DNA of 64,000 nucleotides from Falsiroseomonas selenitidurans. Its GTDB lineage: Bacteria; Pseudomonadota; Alphaproteobacteria; Acetobacterales; Acetobacteraceae. Below the pieces are notes generated by a model. That model made no database searches. It had not been told where the DNA came from and worked only from the letters and a program-made list of their open reading frames with translations. The stretch spans positions 1-64,000 of the forward strand of contig NZ_JAAVNE010000012.1 in NCBI RefSeq assembly GCF_012103215.1, written 5' to 3'. Of the stretch, positions 16,963-24,560 are shown piece after piece (position 1 is the first letter of the stretch; each line of letters opens with the position of its first letter). The position numbers and the translations under genes are program-made.

Positions 16963-17937
16963 TCATTCTTTCCAGGGATGCCGGGCCCAGAGCGCGCGTA
17001 TCGCTGCCTCGCCCCCGAGCGCCGCGTCGCGATAAGCCGCGCCAACCAGGGGCTTGAGCGGCAGGCCGACCCGGGCGGCGGCCGCGGACCAGGCCGGATC
17101 GGCGAAGATGGCCGCGAAGGCCTCCTCGATCTGCGCGCGGACCGCATCCGGCAGTCCCGGCGGCCCGAAGATGCCCCGGCCGGCGGAGAACACGACATCC
17201 ACCCCGCCCTCGCGGTAGGTAGGGATCTCCGGCGCGGCAGGGTCGCGCGCCGCGCTGGCCAGCGCCAGGCCGCGGATGGCGCGGTCGCGCAGCAAGGGTA
17301 GCGCTTCGCTGATGTTGAAGGCGCCGACATCGAGCTGGCCGCCGAGCAGCGGCACGAGCAGCTGCGAGGTACCGTTGAAGGGGATGTGGTTCAGCCGGAC
17401 GCCAGCGGCCTCCTCCAGCAGCAGGGCCGCGATGTGGTCGTCCCCGCCAATGCCGGCGGTGCCATAGGGCAGGTCACCCGGCCGCGCCCGCGCCGCCGTC
17501 AGCAGGTCCGGCAGCCCCTTCAGCGGGCTGTCGGCACGGACGAAGAGCCCGCAGGCATCCTCGACGACCTGCGCGAGGTAGGTGAGCTCCGCCGGCCGCC
17601 AGCGGACCGCGCGCTCGATGGGCTGGCTGAGGATCGTGGGCGTCGCGCAGGCGCCGAGCACGAAGCCGTCCGGCGCGGCATTCGCCACCGCCTCGGTCCC
17701 GACCTGGCCACCCGCGCCCGCCCGGTTGCTGACGACGACACGCGCGCCTGGCAGGCGCGCGGCGAGGAAAGGCGCGACGCTGCGCGCCATGGCGTCCATG
17801 CCGCCACCTGGCGCGAAGGGCACCACGATCTCGATCGGGTGGCCCGCCGGCCAACCGCGCTGGGCGAGCGCCGGGGTCGCGAGGACGGAGATGGCGCCGA
17901 GGAGCGCGCCGCGCCGGCCGATCTGGGTTTCCTGCAT
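16963..17937 (-). CDS. Bug/TctC-family periplasmic solute-binding receptor
   Basis: A 324-residue exported receptor. It has a short signal peptide (GRRGALLGAISVLATPALA), then WPAGHPIEIVVPFAPGGGMD, the RLPGARVVVSNRAGAGGQ block, AAPDGFVLGACATPT, TAGIGGDDHIAALL and a C-terminal RALWARHPWKE. Length and block order are normal for the family. It is read divergently from the Bug/SMP-30/IclR operon across a 126-bp promoter region with an IclR-type operator. Ligand unknown. Confidence 0.88.
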   Translation of the reverse strand: MQETQIGRRGALLGAISVLATPALAQRGWPAGHPIEIVVPFAPGGGMDAMARSVAPFLAARLPGARVVVSNRAGAGGQVGTEAVANAAPDGFVLGACATPTILSQPIERAVRWRPAELTYLAQVVEDACGLFVRADSPLKGLPDLLTAARARPGDLPYGTAGIGGDDHIAALLLEEAAGVRLNHIPFNGTSQLLVPLLGGQLDVGAFNISEALPLLRDRAIRGLALASAARDPAAPEIPTYREGGVDVVFSAGRGIFGPPGLPDAVRAQIEEAFAAIFADPAWSAAAARVGLPLKPLVGAAYRDAALGGEAAIRALWARHPWKE

Positions 17938-17970
17938 CCCAAAGTTCCTTCCCTGAGCCCGGCCCTTTTC

Positions 17971-18001
17971 TTGACAGACACAGGCTGGGATCGCTTATAA
18001 T
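17971..18001 (+). promoter_or_regulatory. sigma-70 promoter for the Bug/SMP-30/IclR operon
   Basis: A perfect TTGACA (17971-17976) and a perfect TATAAT (17996-18001) lie on the plus strand with a 19-bp spacer. That spacing is slightly long but the boxes are exceptional for this GC-rich DNA. The distance to the ATG at 18064 is 62 bp. A palindromic operator starts at the last base of the -10 box. Confidence 0.65.
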
Positions 18002-18020
18002 GAAACACGATTTCGAAATG
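18001..18020. promoter_or_regulatory. candidate IclR operator, copy 2
   Basis: TGAAACACGATTTCGAAATG begins at the last base of the -10 element and covers the expected transcription start, a classic repressor position. It contains GAAA-N5-TTTC overlapping TTTCGAAA. The near-identical copy at 16937-16956 supports a shared regulator, most simply the IclR protein of the same operon. Confidence 0.6.
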
Positions 18021-18063
18021 CAAGCCTTCAACAGCAGGGCACCTTGGGAAGGAACCGCGTACC

Positions 18064-19071
18064 ATGCTCTCCCGCCGCAACATCCTCCGCACCGGCCTCG
18101 CCGCCATGCCGCTCACCCTCGGGGCATTGCCGCGCCCTGGCTACGCCGAAGCGGGCGAAGCCTGGCCGTCGCGCCCGATCCGCATCGTCGTCGCCTGGGC
18201 CCCCGGCGGCGCCGTGGACACCATTGCGCGGCGCCTCGCGCCCAGGCTGTCCGAGAGACTGGGACGGCCGGTGGTGGTGGAGAACAAGTCGGGTGCCACC
18301 GGCACGATCGGCGCCGCCGACGTCGCGCGCGCCACGCCGGACGGGCACACGCTTCTGGCGATGGACAACACCTACGCCATGCTGCCCTACCTGTTTGAAC
18401 GCCTGCCCTTCGACCATGCGAATGCCTTCCGCCCGGTGACGGTCAGCGCCTTCTCGCCGGTGATGATCGCCGTGCACCGCGACGCACCATGGCGCGACCT
18501 CGCCGCGCTGATCGCGGATGCGAAGCGCGAGCCGGAGAGGATCACCTACGGCACCGGCGGCATCGGCAGCGCGCCACACTTCGCCACCGCCGCCTTCGCC
18601 CAGGCAGCCGGCATCCGGATGCTGCACGTGCCGTTCCGTGGCGCCGGCGAGGCGGTGACCAATGTGCTGTCGCGCCAGGTGGACCTGGTCATGGTCTCGC
18701 TCGGTTCTGCGCTTGGCCATGTGCAGGGCGGCCTGCTGCGGGTGCTCGCGATGAGCGGCGCGGAGCGCACGCCTGTCCTGCCGCAGGTCCCGACCTTCAA
18801 GGAGGCCGGCCTGCCCAACCTCGGCCCGAATGGCACCGGCGTGGTGAACTGGTCGGGGATCGCGGCCCCGGCTGGCACGCCGGACGCGGTGGTGACGCGG
18901 CTGCATGCGGTGGTTGCGGAGGCGCTGGGGGCGCAGGACATGCGCGACTTCCTGGCCTCGCTGGCGTCCTCGCCGGGCGGAATGCCGCCAGCCGCCTTCG
19001 CGACGCTGCTCGCCGAGGAATCCGCCCTGTGGCGCGATGTGGCTGTCACCAGCGGCATCGCACGGCAATAA
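18064..19071 (+). CDS. Bug/TctC-family periplasmic solute-binding receptor
   Basis: A 335-residue exported receptor. It has a signal peptide (RRNILRTGLAAMPLTLGALP), then WPSRPIRIVVAWAPGGAVD, RLGRPVVVENKSGATGTIG, ATPDGHTLLAMDNT, TYGTGGIGSAPHFATA and TPVLPQVPTFKEAGLPNL. It is the first gene of an operon with an SMP-30 lactonase and the IclR regulator, and its own promoter carries the candidate IclR operator. It probably captures the inducing substrate of the locus; the ligand is not readable. Confidence 0.9.
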   Translation: MLSRRNILRTGLAAMPLTLGALPRPGYAEAGEAWPSRPIRIVVAWAPGGAVDTIARRLAPRLSERLGRPVVVENKSGATGTIGAADVARATPDGHTLLAMDNTYAMLPYLFERLPFDHANAFRPVTVSAFSPVMIAVHRDAPWRDLAALIADAKREPERITYGTGGIGSAPHFATAAFAQAAGIRMLHVPFRGAGEAVTNVLSRQVDLVMVSLGSALGHVQGGLLRVLAMSGAERTPVLPQVPTFKEAGLPNLGPNGTGVVNWSGIAAPAGTPDAVVTRLHAVVAEALGAQDMRDFLASLASSPGGMPPAAFATLLAEESALWRDVAVTSGIARQ

Positions 19072-19075
19072 GCCG

Positions 19076-19984
19076 ATGCCCTTCTTCGCGCCGCCGCCGC
19101 GCATCAGCACCGAGGTCTTCACGCGGCTGCCGGACCGCTTCCGCCGGCCGCGTGCGACCGAATGGGCACGCTGGAACCGCGGCGGACGCGAGATCGACAG
19201 CTTTCTGGAAGGTCCCTGCTTCGACGCGGAGGGCCGGCTCTACGTCACGGACATCCCCTTCGGGCGCATCTTCCGCATCGCACCCGACGGCGCGTGGGAT
19301 CTTGTTGCCGAGTATGATGGCTGGCCGAATGGCCTGAAGGTGGCGGCCGACGGCACGCTGCTGGTCACCGACTACAAGCGCGGCCTGATCCGCATCGACC
19401 CTGCCAGCGGCGACATCACGCCGCTGCTGGAGACGGCGCGCAGTGAGGGTTTTCGCGGGCTGAACGACCTGGCCCTCGGCGCGGATGGCAGCATCTTCTT
19501 CACCGACCAGGGGCAGACCGGCCTGCACGACCCGACCGGCCGGGTCTATCGCCTGCGCCCGGACGGCAGGCTCGACACGCTGATCGGCACGGTGCCGAGC
19601 CCGAACGGCATCGTTGCCGCGCCCGACCTGTCGCATTGTCTTGTGGCCGTCACACGCGCCAACCAGATCTGGCGCCTGCCGCTGCACGGCGATGGCGCGG
19701 TCACCAAGGCGGGGATCTTCATCCACCTGCATGGCGGGCCCGGCGGCCCGGATGGTCTGGCCTGGGACCCGGAGGGGAATCTTCTGGTCGCCCATACCGG
19801 GATCGGGACGGTCTGGCGGTTCAACGGGCGGGCGGAGCCGACGCTCGCCATCACCTCCTGCGCCGGCGCCTCGACCACCAACCTCTGCCTGGGCGGCGCC
19901 GACGGGCGCGACCTGTTCATCACCGAAAGCGAAACTGGCAGCATCCTGCGCGCGCGTCCGGAATCGGCTAATGTGGGACGGTGA
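19076..19984 (+). CDS. SMP-30/gluconolactonase-family lactonase
   Basis: A 302-residue six-bladed beta-propeller hydrolase. The metal-ligand Glu lies in FLEGPCFDAEGRLYVTD. GLNDLALGADGSIFFTD carries the conserved Asn-Asp pair and SPNGIVAAPDLSHCLV and GGPDGLAWDPEGNLLVA the later ligand positions. No signal peptide, so it is cytoplasmic. Such enzymes open sugar or other lactones with a divalent metal. The ATG at 19076 is 4 bp after the Bug stop and the stop overlaps the IclR GTG. A decayed copy of part of this gene lies near 63240. Confidence 0.85.
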   Translation: MPFFAPPPRISTEVFTRLPDRFRRPRATEWARWNRGGREIDSFLEGPCFDAEGRLYVTDIPFGRIFRIAPDGAWDLVAEYDGWPNGLKVAADGTLLVTDYKRGLIRIDPASGDITPLLETARSEGFRGLNDLALGADGSIFFTDQGQTGLHDPTGRVYRLRPDGRLDTLIGTVPSPNGIVAAPDLSHCLVAVTRANQIWRLPLHGDGAVTKAGIFIHLHGGPGGPDGLAWDPEGNLLVAHTGIGTVWRFNGRAEPTLAITSCAGASTTNLCLGGADGRDLFITESETGSILRARPESANVGR

Positions 19985-20733
19985 GGCCGGAGGTGACCAT
20001 GGCGGAGAAGGGGAAGCGGCGATCAGCGCTTGAGGGTGTGGCTTCGGCAGACCGCGCCCTGGCCGTGCTGTCCGCTTTCCGCAAGGGCGACCGCGCCCTG
20101 TCGCTGGCGGAGCTTGCGGGACGGACGGGCCTGGTGAAGAGCACGATCATGCGCCTCGCCATCTCGCTTGAGGAGCAGGGCTACCTCGCGCGCGAGGATG
20201 ACGGCGCCTACCGGCTTGATGCCGAGGTGCTCCGCCTCGGCATGATCTACACGCAGTCCTTCCGGTTGGACGCGCATGTCATGCCGGTGCTTGAGGAGCT
20301 CGTTGCCCGGACGGGCGAGACGGCAGCCTTCTACGTCCGGCGTGGCGAGCAACGGCTCTGCCTGTACCGCGTGGACAGCCCGCATCTCCTGCGGATGCAT
20401 GTCCGGGTCGGTGACGCACTGCCCCTCGACAGTTCCGCCATCGCCCAGGTGCTTCGCGCCTTCGCGCCGCGGCCGCTACCACCCTATGTCGCGACGCTCG
20501 ACCTGCCCATCGTCACCATGGGCGCGACAGATCCGCACACCGGTGCGATGGCCGCGCCGGTATTCGGCCCCGGCGACAAGCTCGCCGGGGCCCTCGCACT
20601 CTCCGCGCCGGTGATCCGCTGGACAGCGGACGCGCAGGCGGCCGCAAGACCGATCCTCGCTGAAGCTGCCGTGACGCTGACCCGGCGGATCGGCGGCGCG
20701 ATGCCGGAACGGCCGCGCGTCGCAGCCGAGTAG
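19981..20733 (+). CDS. IclR-family transcriptional regulator
   Basis: A 250-residue regulator from the overlapping GTG (GTGA with the lactonase stop); an ATG at 19999 is an alternative. Residues 20-80 form the winged helix (ADRALAVLSAFRKGDRALSL, GRTGLVKSTIMRLAISLEEQG). The rest is the IclR ligand-binding domain (GETAAFYVRRGEQRLCLYRV, VRVGDALPLDSSAIAQVL). IclR proteins usually repress catabolic operons and release DNA when the substrate binds. Two palindromes at 16937 and 18001 are the likely targets, giving autoregulation. A decayed copy of its DNA-binding region is at about 63284-63450. Confidence 0.9.
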   Translation: MRPEVTMAEKGKRRSALEGVASADRALAVLSAFRKGDRALSLAELAGRTGLVKSTIMRLAISLEEQGYLAREDDGAYRLDAEVLRLGMIYTQSFRLDAHVMPVLEELVARTGETAAFYVRRGEQRLCLYRVDSPHLLRMHVRVGDALPLDSSAIAQVLRAFAPRPLPPYVATLDLPIVTMGATDPHTGAMAAPVFGPGDKLAGALALSAPVIRWTADAQAAARPILAEAAVTLTRRIGGAMPERPRVAAE

Positions 20734-20834
20734 GTCTGTCTGCGCGGAGGAGCGGCATTCCGTGCACGCCGGAAAAGGTTGGAATACGATTCCCATTGCT
20801 GCGGCGGTGGGGAACGGAATCCAACCTGCTCCGG

Positions 20835-20880
20835 GCTGGAGCTGTTTCACCGCAAGCGAAGACGGTGAAACAGCTCCAGC
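20835..20880. terminator. 18-bp perfect inverted repeat between convergent operons
   Basis: Left arm 20835-20852 (GCTGGAGCTGTTTCACCG) and right arm 20863-20880 are exact reverse complements, with a 10-nt loop. It lies between the IclR gene end (20733) and the end of the ptx transport operon (21040), which run toward each other. A T-rich patch, not a full U-tract, follows. It could terminate both operons or be a dispersed palindromic repeat. The rest of the 306-bp gap 20734-21039 shows no gene. Confidence 0.55.
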
Positions 20881-21039
20881 CTATTGTTTCGACGCATTTT
20901 CCGAGTCGCCTTGCGAAGCCACAAGGCTTGAGAATGCTCTAACTTCCATCTCGCACAGCTTGGGCAACACCCGGCGGAAGCGGCTCTTTGTTCAACCTCC
21001 GCGGGGGGGGGCGCTGGTCGCGCCAAGGCTCTTCGGCCT

Positions 21040-21840
21040 CTATTTGAGCCGCCGTCGCAGAGCCGCCCCCAAGCTGTCCACCAACACCACGCAGGCGAGA
21101 ATGGTCAGGAGGATGGCCGCCACCTGATCATAGGCGATCAGGCGAAGTGCGGCGATCAGCTCGAAGCCGATGCCGCCGGCGCCCACGATGCCCAGCACGG
21201 TGGAGGCGCGGAAGTGATACTCCCAGCGGTAGATGGTGATGTCGGCCAGTTGCGGCAGCACTTGCGGCAGCACGGCCTTGGTGATGACCTGCACGCGCGT
21301 GGCACCCGCCGCCCGCGCCGCCTCCAGCGGTCGCGGGTCCACATGCTCGATTGCTTCGGCGTAGAATTTGCCAACCATGCCCACCGAATGCAGCGCCAGC
21401 GCCAGCACGCCCGGCAGCGCGCCGAAGCCCACCGCCGCCACGAAGATGATGCCGAGAATCAGTTCCGGCACCGAGCGCAGGAAGGAGAGCAGCAGCCGCG
21501 TGATGTGCCCCAGCGCCGGGTGCACCGTGGTGTTGGGCGCAGCCAGCAGCGCCAGCGGCAGCGACAGGATCACGGCCAGGATGGTGCCGGCGATCGACAT
21601 GGCCAGCGTGTCCAGCAGCGGGCGCAACCAATGCTGCCAGCGCGAGAAGTCGGGCGGGATCATCTCCGAGCCGAGCTGCGCCAGTGCCGGGATGCCCTCG
21701 GCGAAGCGCTGCGCGTCGAAAAACCCCGTGATGGCGAGCGCCACCACGCAGATCGCCAGCACGCCCGCCACCAGCAGCGCCTGGCGGCGGCCATCGGCAC
21801 GCTCCGCCGCCAGGATGCCGTGTTGCGTGGTCGCCGACAT
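21040..21840 (-). CDS. ptxC: phosphite/phosphonate ABC transporter permease
   Basis: A 266-residue PhnE-type permease. There are about six membrane helices, the first at residues 20-40 (QALLVAGVLAICVVALAITGF), and the coupling EAA-like loop EAARAAGATRVQVITKAVLP. The LLAAPNTTVHPALGHITRLLLS segment is usual for PhnE. The start overlaps the stop of the binding-protein gene by one base. With the neighbours at 21840-23509 it forms a complete phosphite or phosphonate importer. The phosphite assignment rests on the adjacent, divergent ptxD gene. Confidence 0.88.
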   Translation of the reverse strand: MSATTQHGILAAERADGRRQALLVAGVLAICVVALAITGFFDAQRFAEGIPALAQLGSEMIPPDFSRWQHWLRPLLDTLAMSIAGTILAVILSLPLALLAAPNTTVHPALGHITRLLLSFLRSVPELILGIIFVAAVGFGALPGVLALALHSVGMVGKFYAEAIEHVDPRPLEAARAAGATRVQVITKAVLPQVLPQLADITIYRWEYHFRASTVLGIVGAGGIGFELIAALRLIAYDQVAAILLTILACVVLVDSLGAALRRRLK

Positions 21841-22709
21841 CAGCTCATCCGGCCGAGGTCGAGGTTCAGGATGCGCGCCGTTTCGCGCAGCACGTCATAG
21901 GCGGCGTCGGTGGTCGGCGCGAAGCCTTCCACGCGGAAATTGCGCAGCAGGGCGGGGTCGCGCAGGTTGAGGAAGGCATCGCGGATGGCCTGCTTCAACT
22001 CGGGCGCCAGGTTGCTCTGCATCGTCATCGGGTAGTTCGGGATGGGGTCGGAGAAGGCGATGTCCACCACCCGCTCGCGCTTGATGATGCCGCGCGTCAG
22101 CAGCGTCTGGAAGATCGGCTCGGACAGGCCGCCGGCCGGGGCGCGGCCGGATTCCACCGTGCGGGCCACCGCGTCATGCGTGCCGACATGCACCACGCGG
22201 TAGTCGCGCTCACCCACCAGGCCGGTGCGGGCCAGGATGGTGGCGCGCGGCGCGAGATGCGAGGAGGTGGAGGCCTGGTCGCCGAAGGCCACCGGATGGC
22301 CGCGCACATCCTCGAGCTTCTTCACCGGCCCCTCGGCGTTGGCGATGATGATGGAGCGATAGGTGGGCGAGCCGCGCTCGACACCGACCGCGAAGGGCTC
22401 GATGCCCTCGGCGCGGGACTTCGCCAGCACATAGGAGAAGGGGCCGAAATACGCGATTTCGATGCGGCCGAAGCGCATCGCCTCGATCATCGAGGAATAG
22501 TCGGTCGTCACCACCACCTGAACCTCGCGGCCCAGCGCCTGCGTCAGGTGCGCGCGCAGCGGCTGCGCGTTCTGGATGATGGTGGAGGCGTTCTCATCCG
22601 GCAGCAGCGCCATGCGCAGGCGGCTGGGATTCTGTCCCTGGGCGTGGGCCCGGGTGGCGGCCAGCGCCGGCAGGAGCAGCGGTGCGGCCAGCAGCGAACG
22701 GCGGTTCAT
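21840..22709 (-). CDS. ptxB: phosphite/phosphonate periplasmic binding protein
   Basis: A 289-residue PhnD/PtxB-type receptor. Residues 1-23 form a signal peptide (RRSLLAAPLLLPALAATRAHA). Family blocks follow: RMALLPDENASTIIQNAQPL, VVVTTDYSSMIEAMRFGRIE, IAYFGPFSYVLA and VAFGDQASTSSHLAPRA, which line the oxyanion site. The start codon overlaps the ATPase stop (ATGA). PtxB-like members bind phosphite, PhnD binds alkylphosphonates; which applies cannot be decided from the motifs alone, but the divergent dehydrogenase favours phosphite. Confidence 0.88.
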   Translation of the reverse strand: MNRRSLLAAPLLLPALAATRAHAQGQNPSRLRMALLPDENASTIIQNAQPLRAHLTQALGREVQVVVTTDYSSMIEAMRFGRIEIAYFGPFSYVLAKSRAEGIEPFAVGVERGSPTYRSIIIANAEGPVKKLEDVRGHPVAFGDQASTSSHLAPRATILARTGLVGERDYRVVHVGTHDAVARTVESGRAPAGGLSEPIFQTLLTRGIIKRERVVDIAFSDPIPNYPMTMQSNLAPELKQAIRDAFLNLRDPALLRNFRVEGFAPTTDAAYDVLRETARILNLDLGRMS

Positions 22710-23509
22710 GGCGTGGTTTCCAGGATGGGGGTGGCGTGGACTTGGGTGGGCGCGGTGCCGCCGTAGATCCGGCGGATCGCGGCCTCATCGAGGGCGCCGG
22801 GCGGGCCGTCGAAGACGACGCGCCCGCCGCCGATGCCAATGATGCGGTCGGCGAATTGGCGGGCGAGTTCGACCTGGTGCAGCGAGACGATGGCGGAGAG
22901 CCCGTCCTGCCGGCAGATGTCATGCAGCAGGGCCAGCACGCGCTCCGACGTGGCGGGGTCGAGCGAGGCCACGGGCTCATCCGCCAGGATGAGGTTGGGC
23001 GCCTGGGCCAGGGCGCGCGCGATGCCCACGCGCTGCTGCTGCCCGCCGGAAAGCTGGTCGGCGCGGCGCAGCGCGAAATCCAGCAGCCCCACGCGATCGA
23101 GCGCGTCCAGCGCCAGGTGTTTCTCGTCGGGCGACAGCGGCAGCAGGCTGCGCAGCGTGGAATGGTGGCCGAGGCGGCCGGTCAGCACATTGGCGAAGGC
23201 GGTCAGCCGGCCGATCAGCTGGTGCTGCTGGAACACCATGCCGGTGGCGCGCCGGTGTTCGCGCCAGCCGCGCGTGCCCCGCACCGGGCCCAGCCGCGCT
23301 GTCTCCACATGGCCCTCGCTGAGCGGCACCAGCCCGTTCAGGCTGCGCAGCAGGGTGGATTTGCCGGCGCCAGAGGGGCCGAGCAGCACGGTGAAGGCGC
23401 CCTCGGCGAAATCGAGGCTGGTGGGGTGCAGGGCCCGCGTGCCGTTCGGGTAGACGACGCCGCCCTTGATCAGCCGCAGCGCCGGCTTGCCCCCTGTTTG
23501 ATCATTCAT
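22706..23509 (-). CDS. ptxA: phosphite/phosphonate ABC transporter ATPase
   Basis: A 267-residue ATPase of the PhnC type. Walker A is LGPSGAGKSTLLRSLNGL, the Q-loop region GMVFQQHQLIGRLTAFANVL is very typical of PhnC, the signature is LSGGQQQRVGIARAL and Walker B LILADEPVASLDP. The start chosen is the ATG at 23507-23509; the open frame continues far upstream only as antisense of ptxD. First gene of the ptxABC operon, read divergently from ptxD across 73 bp. Confidence 0.9.
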   Translation of the reverse strand: MNDQTGGKPALRLIKGGVVYPNGTRALHPTSLDFAEGAFTVLLGPSGAGKSTLLRSLNGLVPLSEGHVETARLGPVRGTRGWREHRRATGMVFQQHQLIGRLTAFANVLTGRLGHHSTLRSLLPLSPDEKHLALDALDRVGLLDFALRRADQLSGGQQQRVGIARALAQAPNLILADEPVASLDPATSERVLALLHDICRQDGLSAIVSLHQVELARQFADRIIGIGGGRVVFDGPPGALDEAAIRRIYGGTAPTQVHATPILETTP

Positions 23510-23536
23510 TTGCAACTCCGGCGCTGTTTGATAATT
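23494..23536. promoter_or_regulatory. direct repeats in the ptxA/ptxD divergent promoter
   Basis: CTGTTTGATCATT (23494-23506) and CTGTTTGATAATT (23524-23536) match at 12 of 13 positions and start exactly 30 bp apart, about three helical turns. The second copy lies in the 73-bp gap between ptxA and ptxD and the first overlaps the first codons of ptxA. They are candidate sites for the LysR-type regulator PtxE. Confidence 0.45.
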
Positions 23537-23582
23537 TCCGGCCCTATATCGCGACCAATCCCGCCCCCGGAGTGACGTCTTG

Positions 23583-24560
23583 ATGAAACCCGCCCCAACG
23601 CCGCGCATCCTCGTCACACAGCCTTTGTACGGGCGCGTGCTGCAGCGCCTGACGGACTTCGCCACGGTGGAAATGAACCCCGGCCCCGAGCCCTGGGCCG
23701 CCGCGGAACTGCGCGCCCGCGCGGCCGAGGCGGATGGGCTGCTCACCTTCATGACCGACCATCTGGACGAGGCCTTCCTGGCCGCCTGCCCACGCCTGCG
23801 CATGATCGGCTGTGCCCTGAAGGGCGCCGACAATTTCGATCTCGACGCCTGCCGCCGCCGCGGCGTGGCCGTCTCCGTCGTGCCGGACCTGCTGACCGCC
23901 CCCACGGCCGAACTCGCGGTCGGGCTGCTGATCGGCCTCGGCCGGAATCTGCGCGCCGGCGATGCGCTGGTGCGCGGCGGGGGCTTCGCGGGGTGGCGGC
24001 CCATTTTGTATGGCGCGGGGCTCGACGGGGCGACAGTCGGGCTGCTGGGTTTCGGCCGGGTCGGGCAGGCGGTGGCGGCGCGGCTGCAGGGCTTTGGCTG
24101 CCGGCTGGTCGGCCATGACGCGGCCGCGCCGCCCCCGCCCGGCGTCGCCGCCCTGCCGCTGGATGCGCTGCTGCCGGCCGCCGATGCTCTGGTGCTTGCC
24201 CTGCCGTTGACGCCATCCACCCGGCACATCCTGGACGCTGCGCGCCTGGCCGCCCTGCCGCCGCACGCGCTGGTGGTGAACGTCGCGCGCGGCTCGCTGG
24301 TGGATGAGGCGGCGGTGGCAGAAGCACTCCATGCCGGGCGGCTCGGCGGCTACGCTGCCGATGTGTTCGCCCTGGAGGATTGGGCACTCCCCGACCGCCC
24401 GCGTGCCATTCCGCCCGCCCTGCTGGCGCATCCGCGCACCCTGTTCACGCCGCATCTGGGCTCGGCGGTGGCGCAGGTGCGCGAGGCGATCGAGATGAGC
24501 GCCGCAGAGAGCCTCGCCGCCTTCTTCGCCGGCGCCCGCGTGCCCGGGCTGGTGGTGTGA
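23583..24560 (+). CDS. ptxD: phosphite (phosphonate) dehydrogenase
   Basis: A 325-residue NAD-dependent enzyme that oxidises phosphite to phosphate. It follows the PtxD pattern closely: MIGCALKGADNFDLDAC with the key Lys, VPDLLTAPTAELAVGLLIGL, the Rossmann loop LLGFGRVGQAVAARL, catalytic Arg in VNVARGSLVDEAAV, Glu in YAADVFALEDWA and His in LFTPHLGSAVAQVR. The ALEDWA-x-DRPR block is characteristic of PtxD rather than general hydroxyacid dehydrogenases. The ATG at 23583 was chosen; a TTG at 23580 is adjacent. Its stop overlaps the ptxE start (TGATG). Confidence 0.88.
   Translation: MKPAPTPRILVTQPLYGRVLQRLTDFATVEMNPGPEPWAAAELRARAAEADGLLTFMTDHLDEAFLAACPRLRMIGCALKGADNFDLDACRRRGVAVSVVPDLLTAPTAELAVGLLIGLGRNLRAGDALVRGGGFAGWRPILYGAGLDGATVGLLGFGRVGQAVAARLQGFGCRLVGHDAAAPPPPGVAALPLDALLPAADALVLALPLTPSTRHILDAARLAALPPHALVVNVARGSLVDEAAVAEALHAGRLGGYAADVFALEDWALPDRPRAIPPALLAHPRTLFTPHLGSAVAQVREAIEMSAAESLAAFFAGARVPGLVV

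Noticed and set aside
22706-24229. PhnC-like ORF of 507 codons
   Set aside because: Only the part from 23509 downstream is ATPase; the upstream extension is antisense of ptxD. Not a fusion protein.
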